Part shown: positions 7,866-15,332 of the stretch, piece by piece | Numbering within the stretch: position 1 is the first letter of the stretch | Layout: each line of letters opens with the position of its first letter | Origin: Candidatus Amesbacteria bacterium | Lineage (GTDB): Bacteria > Patescibacteriota > Microgenomatia > CAZETR01 > Amesbacteraceae | Direction of reading: 5' to 3' | Length of the DNA stretch: 37,612 nt | Assembly: GCA_027331445.1 (NCBI GenBank) | Contig: DAHWUD010000010.1 | Coordinates: 1-37,612, forward strand | Program-made: the position numbers and the translations under genes | The notes under the pieces: model-generated | The model's input: only the letters and a program-made list of their open reading frames with translations | Database searches by the model: none | Told to the model about the DNA's origin: nothing

Positions 7866-8708
7866 GGGCTCATGCAGCCAGAGGTAAGCCAGAGGGACGG
7901 TAAATAAGGGAGACAGATACATGAAGATGTTGGCTTCGGAAACGGGGATGGTTTTTTGGGCTTTTTGGTAAGCCCAGTAGCCGAAGGCGCCGGCCAGGAC
8001 GGCCATGTACAAAACGGTCAGGTGGCTGCCCAGGGAGGCGTGCTGCAGGAGATAGAGGATATTTTGGGGGCGGTAGAGGAAAAAAGCGACGGCGGTCATA
8101 GAGATAAAGCCGGTGAAAAACATGTTGGTGGTGAGAAGCAAGGGGGAGATTTTGTGCCGCAGCTGGCGCTTGGTAAGGATGACATAGACGACCCAGATGA
8201 GGGTGCCCAAAAGGGTGAGAAAATTGCCGGCGAAACTGCCGGAGAAGAGGTGCTGGCCGTCAAATACGGGCTGGACAATTAAAATCACGGTGCCCAGAAA
8301 AGCGATGGCCAGGCCCCGGCGTTCGCGGTCGGGGACATGTTCTTTGAGGAAGTAATGACCGGCCAGAGCGACCAGGATGGGGGAAGTGGCGCTGATGAAA
8401 GAGGAATCCAGGGCGGTGGTGAGGTTGAGGCCCCAAAAAAGTAAACCCAGCTGCAGGGTGGAGCCGGCCAGGCCGCCGAGGATAAACAGCATCCAGTCTT
8501 TGGGGGACAGGGCTTCCAGGCTGGTCCGGGTATGCGGCTCGAGGATAAACTGGAGCGGCAGCAGAAAAATACAGGTGATCAGGAAGCGGTAGGTGAGAAA
8601 AATGACGGGCGGCAGGTAAGCGTAGGAGTATTTGATCATGGGGGGAGCAAAACCCCAGATGGCGGCGACTAAAAGCAGCAGGAAATAAGCACGACGGCGG
8701 GGGGACAT
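7794..8708 (-). CDS. EamA/DMT-superfamily transporter
   Basis: The 304-residue membrane protein has ten predicted hydrophobic helices in two EamA halves. The first half includes [16 protein letters not shown] and ends in [11 protein letters not shown]; the second begins [20 protein letters not shown] and includes [18 protein letters not shown], the repeated end-of-half motif. DMT exporters pump small metabolites such as amino acids; the substrate is unknown. The start at 8708 gives the conserved N-terminus and is matched by a promoter with its -10 6 nt upstream. The 3' end overlaps prfA on the other strand by 72 nt. Confidence 0.88.
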   Translation of the reverse strand: MSPRRRAYFLLLLVAAIWGFAPPMIKYSYAYLPPVIFLTYRFLITCIFLLPLQFILEPHTRTSLEALSPKDWMLFILGGLAGSTLQLGLLFWGLNLTTALDSSFISATSPILVALAGHYFLKEHVPDRERRGLAIAFLGTVILIVQPVFDGQHLFSGSFAGNFLTLLGTLIWVVYVILTKRQLRHKISPLLLTTNMFFTGFISMTAVAFFLYRPQNILYLLQHASLGSHLTVLYMAVLAGAFGYWAYQKAQKTIPVSEANIFMYLSPLFTVPLAYLWLHEPLTLPFIISSLIIAAGVSLTYLHR

Positions 8709-8714
8709 AGGATT

Positions 8715-8743
8715 ATTATCAGGTAACAACTGGCAATTTACAA
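8715..8743 (-). promoter_or_regulatory. Promoter of the EamA gene
   Basis: On the minus strand, TTGTAA (8743-8738), a 17-nt spacer and GATAAT (8720-8715) end 6 nt before the ATG. Its -35 lies almost exactly over the -35 of the divergent promoter for the guanylate-kinase-like gene. Confidence 0.6.
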
Positions 8744-8765
8744 TTGTCCGGCGGATCGGTATAAA
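8737..8765 (+). promoter_or_regulatory. Promoter of the guanylate-kinase-like gene
   Basis: TTTACA (8737-8742), a 17-nt spacer and TATAAA (8760-8765) stand 6 nt before the ATG at 8772. The geometry predicts a leaderless transcript. The -35 overlaps that of the divergent EamA promoter by five bases. Confidence 0.7.
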
Positions 8766-8771
8766 TGCGGC

Positions 8772-9374
8772 ATGGGGAAGGAGTGTGGCCCGATCCGAAG
8801 AGTGGTATTTACCGGTCCCAGCGGAGCCGGGAAAGACGAGGTGATGAAGATTTTGCTTGACCGGCTGGGGGAGAAAGCGGAGAAAGTAGTGACTTATACT
8901 ACGAGGAAGCCCCGGGCCGGAGAGGTTGACGGATGGGATTACCATTTTGTCCCGACGGAGGAATTTTTGCGGATGCAGGACGAAGGGAGATTCGGTGATG
9001 TAGTGCAATACCGGATCGATGCGGAGACGGATGAAATTGACTGGAAAGGTACGCTGAAGGAAGATATGGAGTTTAAAGAAGGGAAAATTTTGTTCTGGCG
9101 GATTGATCCCGGGCGGGCAGCGGAAGAAGCGGCTAAAGCCAATCCGGAGACGGTAGTAGTTTATGTTGGAGTGGAGAGGTTGGCGGTGTTGCGGGACCGG
9201 GCAAAAAAGAGGGGCGATTTTGACAAAAAGAAGTTTGCTAAGACCTTGAAAAAAGATTGGGAGACCTGGAAGGCAAACGAAGAGGTATTTAAAAGCCACG
9301 CCAAGATAGTGGTGAACCGGGAGGGGAAGTTAGACGAGGCGGTGGAGGAAGTCTGGGACTTGATCCGCCGGTAA
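8772..9374 (+). CDS. Guanylate-kinase-like P-loop kinase
   Basis: The 200-residue protein has the P-loop FTGPSGAGKDEV (Walker A at 15-21) and the guanylate-kinase segment TTRKPRAGEVDGWDYHFV that supplies GMP-phosphate-binding Arg residues. The next conserved block of Gmk (E-Y-A-x-V-x-G-x-x-Y-G-T) is not recognisable: here the sequence is VVQYRIDAETDEIDWKGT. The GMP-binding residues therefore differ, and the phosphate acceptor may be altered. It is either a divergent Gmk or a Gmk-fold kinase of other specificity. Its last 45 nt overlap the 3' end of hisS on the opposite strand. Confidence 0.75.
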   Translation: MGKECGPIRRVVFTGPSGAGKDEVMKILLDRLGEKAEKVVTYTTRKPRAGEVDGWDYHFVPTEEFLRMQDEGRFGDVVQYRIDAETDEIDWKGTLKEDMEFKEGKILFWRIDPGRAAEEAAKANPETVVVYVGVERLAVLRDRAKKRGDFDKKKFAKTLKKDWETWKANEEVFKSHAKIVVNREGKLDEAVEEVWDLIRR

Positions 9375-10565
9375 GGTGTGCTGGTCGCCGGTAGCAAGGT
9401 GTTTGAGGGTGACTTGATGTGCGGCTACCTCGGCCGGGCCGAGGATGGCGACGTAGGGAACGGCTTTGGCGGAGGCATATTTGAGCTGTTTGTCGAGTCT
9501 GGTGTCCGGGTCGGGGTAAAGCTCGACGTTGAGGCCGGATTTTCTCAGGTCCAGGGCGAGGGCCAGGGAAGAGGAAAGTAAATCGGGGGAAAAAACGGTG
9601 ACCAGAAGACCGGTGGAGGTGAGGACAAGGTCGGGGAGGAGGCGGTTTTCACTGATTACGTCGCAGATCCGATCCAGGCCCAAAGTGGAACCGACCGCCG
9701 GCAGATCGGGGCCACCTAAAGCGGAAATCAGGTGGTCGTAGCGGCCGCCGCCGGAGACGGAGCCAATCCGAGGTGAAGTGACGATGGTTTCGAAGATGGC
9801 GCCGGTGTAGTAATCCAGACCGCGAACCAAGGCCGGATCAAATTTCAGGTGAGTGACGCCCAATTTGGCGGCTGAATCCATAATCTGAGTCAGGGCGGAA
9901 TCCGGTTGGGCCCCTTTGAGAAGGTCAAAGAGCCGGGAAATTTGGGCGGGGGACAATTGTTTGGCGGCCAGTTCGGCTTCGACTTCGGCGCGGGATTTTT
10001 TGTCCAGTTTGTCGATGGTCTGGAGGACGGTCAGGGATTGGGCGGAGGAGATGCCGGCTTGGATTACCAGATCAAATAAGATCTGCCGGGAATTGATGCG
10101 GAGAGTGAAATCGGAAAATTTGAGGGCGGTAAGGGCGTCGGAAATGACGGCTAAGATCTCGGCGTCGGCGAGAGGTGAGACGGTCCCTACGGTGTCAAAA
10201 TCACATTGGGTGATTTCCCGGTAGCGGCCTTTTTGGGTATTTTCGGCGCGAAAGACTGGCTGGATGGCGAAACGCTTGAAGGGCTTGGGCAGATCAGGGT
10301 AATTCGCCATGACCCGGGCTAGCGGCACGGTGAGGTCGTATTTGAGACCAACTTCACGGCCACCGTGGTCTTTGAACAGGTACATCAACTTTTCGGCTTC
10401 GGGGCCGTATTTACCCAGGAGGACATCGGAATATTCCAGGGTGGGAGTCTGCAGTTCGGCAAAACCGTAAGATTCGAAAACGGATTTTACGGTTTTGATG
10501 ACGTGGTTTCTGACGGCCATCTGGGCGGGCAGGAAATCACGGAAGCCTTTTAAGGTTTGGGCCAT
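9330..10565 (-). CDS. hisS: Histidyl-tRNA synthetase
   Basis: A class II synthetase that charges tRNA-His. The 411-residue product starts LKGFRDFLPAQMAVR (motif 1 region), has YDLTVPLARVMA, motif 2 as PVFRAENTQKGRYREITQCD, the histidine-specific LVRGLDYYTGAIFE and GSVSGGGRYDHLI, and motif 3 GSTLGLDRI. A C-terminal anticodon-binding domain (~315-411) is present. TACAAT preceded by TGC (an extended -10) lies 8 nt before the ATG on the minus strand. The 3' end overlaps the guanylate-kinase-like gene by 45 nt, tail to tail. Confidence 0.96.
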   Translation of the reverse strand: MAQTLKGFRDFLPAQMAVRNHVIKTVKSVFESYGFAELQTPTLEYSDVLLGKYGPEAEKLMYLFKDHGGREVGLKYDLTVPLARVMANYPDLPKPFKRFAIQPVFRAENTQKGRYREITQCDFDTVGTVSPLADAEILAVISDALTALKFSDFTLRINSRQILFDLVIQAGISSAQSLTVLQTIDKLDKKSRAEVEAELAAKQLSPAQISRLFDLLKGAQPDSALTQIMDSAAKLGVTHLKFDPALVRGLDYYTGAIFETIVTSPRIGSVSGGGRYDHLISALGGPDLPAVGSTLGLDRICDVISENRLLPDLVLTSTGLLVTVFSPDLLSSSLALALDLRKSGLNVELYPDPDTRLDKQLKYASAKAVPYVAILGPAEVAAHQVTLKHLATGDQHTLPADQVPDFLHRLV

Positions 10566-10591
10566 ATGAAGCTATTGTAGCAGAATCGGAG

Positions 10592-11245
10592 TTACGGTTG
10601 GGCGGCGGAGGAGGAGGCGGCGGGGGTGTTGGTGGCGGAGGGAGCGGGGGTAACCAGCTGGACGCGGACGGCGGTGGTGCCGTCGACGATGGCCATGACC
10701 TTAGCTCCGGCGACCACATCGGCGTTTTTGGTAGAGTTGGTGAATTTGGTGGTGGAGGTGACTTTGTAAGTCGTATCGCCCACAGTAAAAGAGGTAGCGG
10801 AGGCTTTGACGACGGCTCCGAAAATTACCGTCCGGGTATCGGCGACCGGGGCTGCGACTATCAGCAGGCGGCTGGCGGTCATGGTGTCGGTACTGTCCAC
10901 GTTACCCATGACTAATATATATTGACCGGGTTTGAGGTCGGCGGGCGTGCCGTCGGCGCCGTTCGCCAGCTTGATGGTGCTGGCGGCGGAGATGAAGACC
11001 TTGCGGGTTTGGCCGTAAAGATTGGTGAGGCTGAGGCTGGCATCGGAGATGGAAGCAATGGTACCAATGAAGCCTTTTTTGGCCACGCCCTGTTTGATCT
11101 GGGATAACTCCTGGTCTACCTGCTGCTTGACCGAATTGCGGATGGCGGTGGCGCTGTCCGTGGCGGTGGGAGTCTGAGCATAGACGGGGAGCAGGAGAGT
11201 AGAAGAGTAGATGAGTGTAATCAGAGCCAGAACTTTTTTAATCAT
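10592..11245 (-). CDS. Exported DUF5666-like protein
   Basis: The 217-residue protein begins with a signal peptide (MIKKVLALITLIYSSTLLL, likely cleavage near VYA-QT). After a Gln/Ser-rich helix, residues ~58-130 (GFIGTIASISDASLSL, ADLKPGQYILVMGNVD) and ~140-195 (VIFGAVVKASATSFTV) are two beta-rich repeats of the DUF5666 type. A low-complexity Pro/Ala/Ser/Thr tail follows. Function is unknown; it is probably secreted or surface-attached. Its ATG overlaps the stop of the upstream Ig-like gene (ATGA), so the two are translationally coupled. Confidence 0.7.
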   Translation of the reverse strand: MIKKVLALITLIYSSTLLLPVYAQTPTATDSATAIRNSVKQQVDQELSQIKQGVAKKGFIGTIASISDASLSLTNLYGQTRKVFISAASTIKLANGADGTPADLKPGQYILVMGNVDSTDTMTASRLLIVAAPVADTRTVIFGAVVKASATSFTVGDTTYKVTSTTKFTNSTKNADVVAGAKVMAIVDGTTAVRVQLVTPAPSATNTPAASSSAAQP

Positions 11246-11685
11246 ATTTTTTGGGTGGTGTAGGTAACGGTGAGTTTTTGGGTGGCGGTGTTGCCGTTTT
11301 GGTCATAGGCGGTGACGGTGATGCGGTTGTAACCTCCGTCCAGGGGAACGTCAAAGGAGAATTTACCGTTTTGGTCGGCCTGGATGATGGTCTGGCCGAT
11401 TTCATAGAGGACGGCGATGTCGGCGTTGGGCGCCGTCGTCCCGGTGAGAGTGATAGTGGCGGAATTGGTCAGAGTTTCATCGTCCGGGGCGGTAATGTTT
11501 AGCGACAAGGTCGAGGGGGCGGCGGAAGGAGTGGGAGAGGTGGCCATGGCTTCCGGGGTAGGGGTGGGTTTAGCGGCTTGTTTAAGGCTTTTATTGGCGG
11601 TCCAGATGCCGAAAGTAATAATAAGGCCCAAAATAAATCCGATAGAGATGGCCAAAAAAACTTCCTTCTTCATATGCAGTTTCAC
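11242..11685 (-). CDS. Membrane-anchored protein with a bacterial Ig-like domain
   Basis: A 147-residue protein with one N-terminal membrane helix (EVFLAISIGFILGLIITFGI), a Thr/Pro-rich linker (PTPTPEAMATSPTPSAAPST) and a single beta-sandwich domain (~65-145; LTNSATITLTGTTAPNADI, then GGYNRITVTAYDQNGN) of the Big/glucodextranase-B type. It is displayed outside the cell; the ligand is unknown. It may start at the GTG at 11685 or the ATG at 11673. The GTG lies inside a perfect TTTCAC-CGA-GTGAAA inverted repeat (11680-11694). It is coupled by ATGA to the DUF5666-like gene. Confidence 0.7.
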   Translation of the reverse strand: MKLHMKKEVFLAISIGFILGLIITFGIWTANKSLKQAAKPTPTPEAMATSPTPSAAPSTLSLNITAPDDETLTNSATITLTGTTAPNADIAVLYEIGQTIIQADQNGKFSFDVPLDGGYNRITVTAYDQNGNTATQKLTVTYTTQKI

Positions 11686-11694
11686 CGAGTGAAA
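11680..11694. promoter_or_regulatory. Inverted repeat TTTCAC-CGA-GTGAAA at the Ig-like gene start
   Basis: A perfect 6-bp inverted repeat with a 3-nt centre covers the possible GTG start of the minus-strand gene. It stands just outside the divergent promoter of the metallo-hydrolase gene. It could be an operator; this is inference from symmetry only. Confidence 0.35.
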
Positions 11695-11700
11695 TTCTGG

Positions 11701-11729
11701 TTGTGAGATTAACCCACGGGGTGTATATT
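11701..11729 (+). promoter_or_regulatory. Promoter of the UlaG-like hydrolase gene
   Basis: TTGTGA, a 17-nt spacer and TATATT are followed after 8 nt by the ATG at 11738. The start point should fall within two bases of the ATG. Confidence 0.7.
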
Positions 11730-11737
11730 GTCAAGTT

Positions 11738-12400
11738 ATGGAAATCATTTATTTGGGGCATGCGGCTTTTAAAATCAGAGGCAAACAGGCCTCGGTGGTG
11801 ATGGACCCGTATGACGCGAAGGTAAGTAAATTTCCCAAAGATGTGGAGGCAGACATCGTGACAGTGTCGCACCAGCACCCGGATCATAATGCGGTGGATC
11901 AAGTCATGGGTCCTTCGGCGGGTTCAGGACCATTTGTGATTAACGGGCCGGGTGAATATGAAGTGGGAGGGGTATCGGTAATCGGGGTCGCTACCTATCA
12001 CGATAACCAGGAGGGGAAGGAGCGGGGAGCAAATACGGTGTATGTCGTCGAGATGGACGGACTGAGGCTGGCACACCTGGGAGACTTGGGGCACAAGCTG
12101 ACGGAAAAGCAACTGGAAGAAATGGGGGCGATCGATATAGTGTTTGTGCCGGTGGGAGGCTTTTATACCATAGACGCCAAGACGGCGGCGGAAGTGGTCA
12201 AGCAGGTGGAAGCACAGATAGCGATCCCCATGCATTACGCGCAGCTGTCGACAGACCCGGGGATTGCCAGCAAGCTAGCCGGGGTGGAGGGCTTTTTGAA
12301 AGAAATGGGCAAGACGGAGGTAGCGGCGCAGCCAAAACTGGTGGTGACAGCGGACAAACTGCCGACAGAGCCGGAGGTAGTAGTTTTAGAACGGAAGTAA
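11738..12400 (+). CDS. MBL-fold metallo-hydrolase, UlaG-like
   Basis: A 220-residue metallo-beta-lactamase-fold protein. The metal motif HxHxDH reads SHQHPDHN (His45, His47, Asp49, His50). H8 in YLGHAAFKI, the GPGEYEVGG segment, HLGDLGH near 100 and IPMHY near 165 complete the pattern of the UlaG/L-ascorbate-6-phosphate-lactonase-like branch. It is probably a cytosolic hydrolase; the substrate cannot be told. It stands alone on its promoter, 18 nt before dnaB. Confidence 0.85.
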   Translation: MEIIYLGHAAFKIRGKQASVVMDPYDAKVSKFPKDVEADIVTVSHQHPDHNAVDQVMGPSAGSGPFVINGPGEYEVGGVSVIGVATYHDNQEGKERGANTVYVVEMDGLRLAHLGDLGHKLTEKQLEEMGAIDIVFVPVGGFYTIDAKTAAEVVKQVEAQIAIPMHYAQLSTDPGIASKLAGVEGFLKEMGKTEVAAQPKLVVTADKLPTEPEVVVLERK

Positions 12401-12418
12401 TGTGCTATATTTGGGGCA

Positions 12419-13735
12419 ATGGCAGAAGCGAAAGTGCCTCCGCATTCGACGGTAGCCGAGCAATCAATTTTGGGGGCCGTGCTGCTGGATCGGGACGCGG
12501 TGGTGGCAGTGGTGGAGTTTTTGCAACCCCGGCATTTTTACGACGAAAAACACCAAAAAATATTTGAGTGCATAGTGGAACTGTACCAGGAGCGGGAACC
12601 GGTGGATGTGGTGACAGTGACCGAGAAACTGAAAAAGAAAAAGGCGCTGACGGATGTTGGCGGATCCGCTTATCTGACGGAGTTGGTAAGCAGGGTGCCG
12701 ACGGCGGCGCACGCTGAACATTACGGGCACCTGGTCAAGGACATGTTTACCAAAAGGGAGCTGATTTCGGCGGCGGCGCAGATTACCACGATGGCTTTCG
12801 ATGAAGCGGGGGACGTGCGCCAGATTCTGGATAACGCCGAATCATCGGTATTTTCGCTGGCGCAGCAACACCTCAAGCAGGTGTTCGTCCCGGTAAAGAA
12901 TATTTTGGCCGAGTCGTTTGACCGGCTGGATGAGCTGCACAAGACGGCGGGGAGCATGCGGGGTGTGCCGACGGGATTTGCCGACCTGGATGAAGCCCTA
13001 GCCGGAATGCAGGATTCAAATCTGTTGATCATGGCGGCGAGGCCGGGGGTGGGTAAGACGGCGCTCGCTTTGAATATTGCCCAAAACGCCGCCTTCAGGT
13101 TTAGGCAGCCGGTGGGGTTTTTCTCTCTGGAGATGAGCAAGGAGGAACTGATGGACCGGCTTTTAGTGTCCCAGGCGGAAATTGACGCCTGGAAGATGAA
13201 AACCGGCCGGCTGGACGAGGATGAGTTTACCCGGCTGTCCGACGCCATGGGAGAGCTGTACGAGACGCCGCTTTTTATCGACGACACACCGGGGATGTCG
13301 ATTCTGGAGATGCGGACTAAAGCGAGAAGGCTGCAGGCGGAACACGGGTTGAGGCTCATAATTGTGGACTACCTGCAGCTGGCCCGGTCCACGCGAGTGA
13401 TGGATAACCGGGTGCAGGAAGTATCGGAAATCTCCCAGGGGCTCAAGAACCTGGCCCGGGAGTTGAAGATTCCGGTTTTAGCACTGTCACAACTGTCGCG
13501 GCAGGTGGAGAGCCGGGGAGTGAAAAAGCCACAGCTGTCGGATCTGCGGGAGTCGGGGGCGATCGAGCAGGATGCGGACGTGGTGATGTTTTTGTGGCGG
13601 GAAAACGACGAGGACCTCGAGAATATGAACTTGGAAATAGCCAAGCACCGAAACGGACCGCTGAGGTCCATTAAGTTGCGTTTCCGGGGGGAAAGGATTA
13701 AATTTTATTCAGTGGAAGGGAAAAGAAAAGGTTAA
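12419..13735 (+). CDS. dnaB: Replicative DNA helicase DnaB
   Basis: The hexameric helicase of the replication fork. Of 438 residues, ~1-150 are the DnaA/DnaG-contacting N-terminal domain (AEQSILGAVLLDRDAV, VPTAAHAEHYGHLVKD). The RecA-like ATPase domain has Walker A ARPGVGKTALAL near residue 205, GFFSLEMSKEEL, Walker B LIIVDYLQL and SDLRESGAIEQDADVVMFL. No intein is present. An extended -10 (TGCTATATT, 12403-12411) ends 7 nt before the ATG, so it may have its own leaderless transcript despite the short gap after the hydrolase gene. Confidence 0.97.
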   Translation: MAEAKVPPHSTVAEQSILGAVLLDRDAVVAVVEFLQPRHFYDEKHQKIFECIVELYQEREPVDVVTVTEKLKKKKALTDVGGSAYLTELVSRVPTAAHAEHYGHLVKDMFTKRELISAAAQITTMAFDEAGDVRQILDNAESSVFSLAQQHLKQVFVPVKNILAESFDRLDELHKTAGSMRGVPTGFADLDEALAGMQDSNLLIMAARPGVGKTALALNIAQNAAFRFRQPVGFFSLEMSKEELMDRLLVSQAEIDAWKMKTGRLDEDEFTRLSDAMGELYETPLFIDDTPGMSILEMRTKARRLQAEHGLRLIIVDYLQLARSTRVMDNRVQEVSEISQGLKNLARELKIPVLALSQLSRQVESRGVKKPQLSDLRESGAIEQDADVVMFLWRENDEDLENMNLEIAKHRNGPLRSIKLRFRGERIKFYSVEGKRKG

Positions 13736-13759
13736 AAATAATGAAAGAAGGTGAGTGGA

Positions 13760-13978
13760 ATGAGTGTAGAAGGTAAGGTGTGGGGTATTTTCCATCGGAG
13801 ACCGGTTCGGGTGGAGAAGAGAGTGGCAGGGCTGGGCTTGGCAGACGCCAGAGATCAGCAGATGATAGCCAGGGTACGGAAGATATTTGTAGATGACCCG
13901 ATCGGGGGGCAGGATGTAATGACCAGAGCAGAAGCTCTGAAGGAGGCAGACAGCGTTAAAAAGGTTAACCAGGTTTGA
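13760..13978 (+). CDS. Small hypothetical protein downstream of dnaB
   Basis: A 72-residue protein begins at the ATG at 13760, 8 nt after a strong Shine-Dalgarno AGAAGGTGA. It reads MSVEGKVWGIFHRRPVRVEK and continues with a basic-acidic mix (RDQQMIARVRKIFVDD); I recognise no family. Its leader is almost the same as that of the unrelated small gene at 32554-32727 (19 of 21 bases up to the ATG). It follows dnaB by 24 nt and is probably cotranscribed. Confidence 0.6.
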   Translation: MSVEGKVWGIFHRRPVRVEKRVAGLGLADARDQQMIARVRKIFVDDPIGGQDVMTRAEALKEADSVKKVNQV

Positions 13979-13995
13979 GAAAAATTAAATCCAAG

Positions 13996-14017
13996 TCGGG
14001 CTTTCCGGCACGATTTT
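13996..14017. terminator. Hairpin between convergent small genes
   Basis: TCGGGC pairs with GCACGA (one mismatch) around a TTTCCG loop and is followed by TTTT on the plus strand. On the minus strand the hairpin is followed by an interrupted T-run. It lies between two converging genes and may serve both. Confidence 0.45.
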
Positions 14018-14020
14018 GGT

Positions 14021-14272
14021 TTAGGGAGAGGTAAGAGGAGCAGCAGTGCCGGAGACCTGGCTGCCGCAGCCGTGGCAGTAATAGGCAAAGGTGATCGGTC
14101 TTCCTGCGGCCCAGGCGGCCAAGGCAGCATTGAAGATGGCACAGCCTTCAGCGTGGGGGTTCTGGGGAGTTTGGGGGACAGAGCCGGTGATGGTGACCCT
14201 AGAAGGCCCTTCGTCGGTGGCAACGACGCCATTACTGAAGAGATTTAGTTGATTGCAAAAATGTTCTTTCAT
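14021..14272 (-). CDS. Small hypothetical protein with a CHGCG motif
   Basis: An 83-residue protein reading MKEHFCNQLNLFSNGVV..., with AEGCAIFNAALAAWAAGRP and YYCHGCGSQVSG near the C-terminus. The Cys-x-x-Cys pair could bind metal, but a second pair is not evident. I recognise no family. Gene reality is supported by a promoter on the same strand (TTTACT, 17 nt, TATAAT) ending 12 nt before the ATG, and by a terminator-like hairpin just after the stop. Confidence 0.55.
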   Translation of the reverse strand: MKEHFCNQLNLFSNGVVATDEGPSRVTITGSVPQTPQNPHAEGCAIFNAALAAWAAGRPITFAYYCHGCGSQVSGTAAPLTSP

Positions 14273-14284
14273 GCGGGTGTAAAC

Positions 14285-14313
14285 ATTATAGGTTTTCGGG
14301 TGAGTTAAGTAAA
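14285..14313 (-). promoter_or_regulatory. Promoter of the CHGCG small protein gene
   Basis: TTTACT (14313-14308), a 17-nt spacer and a perfect TATAAT (14290-14285) on the minus strand, 12 nt before the ATG at 14272. Confidence 0.65.
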
Positions 14314-14363
14314 GTGTGCCGGGTGTGAGGAGGTATCAGGGTTGAACTGAGAGATTCTTTGTA

Positions 14364-14400
14364 CCCTCACTCTGGCCCCCCTAGTCTAGGGGGAGGGGAC
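14364..14400. repeat. C-rich REP-like element with palindrome CCCCCTA-GTC-TAGGGGG
   Basis: A perfect 7-bp inverted repeat (14377-14393) is flanked by CCCTCACTCTGGC and GAGGGGAC. It covers the stop codon of the minus-strand gene 14386-14973. It resembles the element inside the holB-like gene (36891-36931) and, more loosely, those at 24665-24690 and 32519-32543. It may also act as a transcription-end hairpin, but no T-run follows. Confidence 0.55.
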
Positions 14401-14973
14401 GTTAGAAGTAAATGAGCCCAGGAGTTGACGTTTTTTGGTGCCGGCGTCAAAAATATAGTACGAAAAGAGGTGGGTGTTGTATAAGTGTTCGGAAATTATG
14501 ACCTGGTGAGAGTTGATCCATTCCAGGCAGGCAGAGTATTCTTGGCCATAGGCTATGGGTTGACCTGCGAGCAAGTTGAAAATGAAGTAGGCAATGGTGC
14601 CTGAAGTCTGAACCGTGGCGCAGCCGTATTTTTCTTCGGGGGCAATCTGAACATCGAAGATGGCGTCATAGGGGTCGGAGTGGATGGTGAACGTCTGCTC
14701 GGGTTGGTTTTGAAATTTGAGCTTGAGGGTGAAGTATTTATTTGTATACCATTGATTTTGGTCCAGGATTTGGATCTGGGGGCTAATGAAGTTGGAGGGT
14801 TTGAACGGGGCCGGAATAGGGGTGGGGAGGGCCGGGGCAGGGATGGAGGAGGGGGCAGGGAGAGGGACGACTCGAACCGGGCGGAGCAAACTTATGGTGT
14901 AGCGGCCCAAAATCAGCAGACAGACGATGAGGGCTAAAGTCAGGATTTGGTAATGGCGAAGCTTCAAAGGCAT
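14386..14973 (-). CDS. Membrane-anchored hypothetical protein with Pro-rich linker
   Basis: A 195-residue protein with one N-terminal membrane helix (ILTLALIVCLLILGRYTISL), a Pro/Ala linker (LPAPSSIPAPALPTPIPAP) and an extracellular domain (~60-195) with two cysteines (YGCATV, YSACLEW) that could form a disulfide. I recognise no family. The last codons and stop overlap a C-rich palindromic repeat, so the native C-terminus may have been altered by that element. It is followed on the same strand by no other gene for 100 nt. Confidence 0.65.
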   Translation of the reverse strand: MPLKLRHYQILTLALIVCLLILGRYTISLLRPVRVVPLPAPSSIPAPALPTPIPAPFKPSNFISPQIQILDQNQWYTNKYFTLKLKFQNQPEQTFTIHSDPYDAIFDVQIAPEEKYGCATVQTSGTIAYFIFNLLAGQPIAYGQEYSACLEWINSHQVIISEHLYNTHLFSYYIFDAGTKKRQLLGSFTSNVPSP

Positions 14974-14975
14974 TA

Positions 14976-15182
14976 TTAATAATAAATGGAGGGTTGGCTC
15001 AATACTGGGTCCCAGCGCCAGAAACAGACGTCCCGCTGGCCGGTGCGCTCGTCGAATTTGCAGACGCGCAGCAGGCTGGAACTATTATTGCCTATCAGAA
15101 GCTGGGAGAGGAGAACGAATAGGATCAGGCCCAGAAGAATGGCGATGACAATAAGCGCCGGGGAGGAACTTTTCGCTGCCAT
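14976..15182 (-). CDS. Small single-pass membrane protein
   Basis: A 68-residue protein starting MAAKSSSPALIVIAILLGLI. One membrane helix (~9-28) is followed by an outside tail with two cysteines (RVCKFDERTGQRDVCFW). I recognise no family. The start at 15182 is chosen because a promoter with 17-nt spacing ends 7 nt upstream. The next gene (14973) starts 2 nt after its stop, so they form a pair of small surface proteins. Confidence 0.6.
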   Translation of the reverse strand: MAAKSSSPALIVIAILLGLILFVLLSQLLIGNNSSSLLRVCKFDERTGQRDVCFWRWDPVLSQPSIYY

Positions 15183-15189
15183 CAAGAGT

Positions 15190-15218
15190 AGCATAGCAGG
15201 TCGGATAAAAAAATGCAA
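15190..15218 (-). promoter_or_regulatory. Promoter of the small membrane protein pair
   Basis: TTGCAT, a 17-nt spacer and TATGCT on the minus strand end 7 nt before the ATG at 15182. This lies just downstream of the tRNA-Leu gene. Confidence 0.65.
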
Positions 15219-15232
15219 CGAAGGAATTTGTG

Positions 15233-15317
15233 TGCCGGGAGAGGGACTCGAACCCTCACGGGCGTTTCGGCCCATTAGTTTTTGAGACTAACCTGTATAC
15301 CATTTCAGCACCCCGGC
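15233..15317 (-). tRNA. tRNA-Leu (anticodon CAA)
   Basis: The minus strand folds as a class II cloverleaf: acceptor GCCGGGG with TCCCGGC plus discriminator A, D stem CTG/CAG, anticodon stem TTAGT/ACTAA around loop CTCAAAA (anticodon CAA, codon UUG), a long variable arm with GGGC/GCCC, and T arm GAGGG-TTCGAGT-CCCTC. CCA is not encoded (the next bases are CAC). It lies 15 nt after the stop of the DUF457-like gene on the same strand. Confidence 0.96.
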
Positions 15318-15332
15318 TTGACCTTTATTTTA

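Noticed and set aside
14986-15285. Plus-strand frame ending in a GEGLEPSR-like sequence
   Set aside because: This sequence is the usual false translation of the antisense strand of a tRNA gene (tRNA-Leu at 15233-15317).
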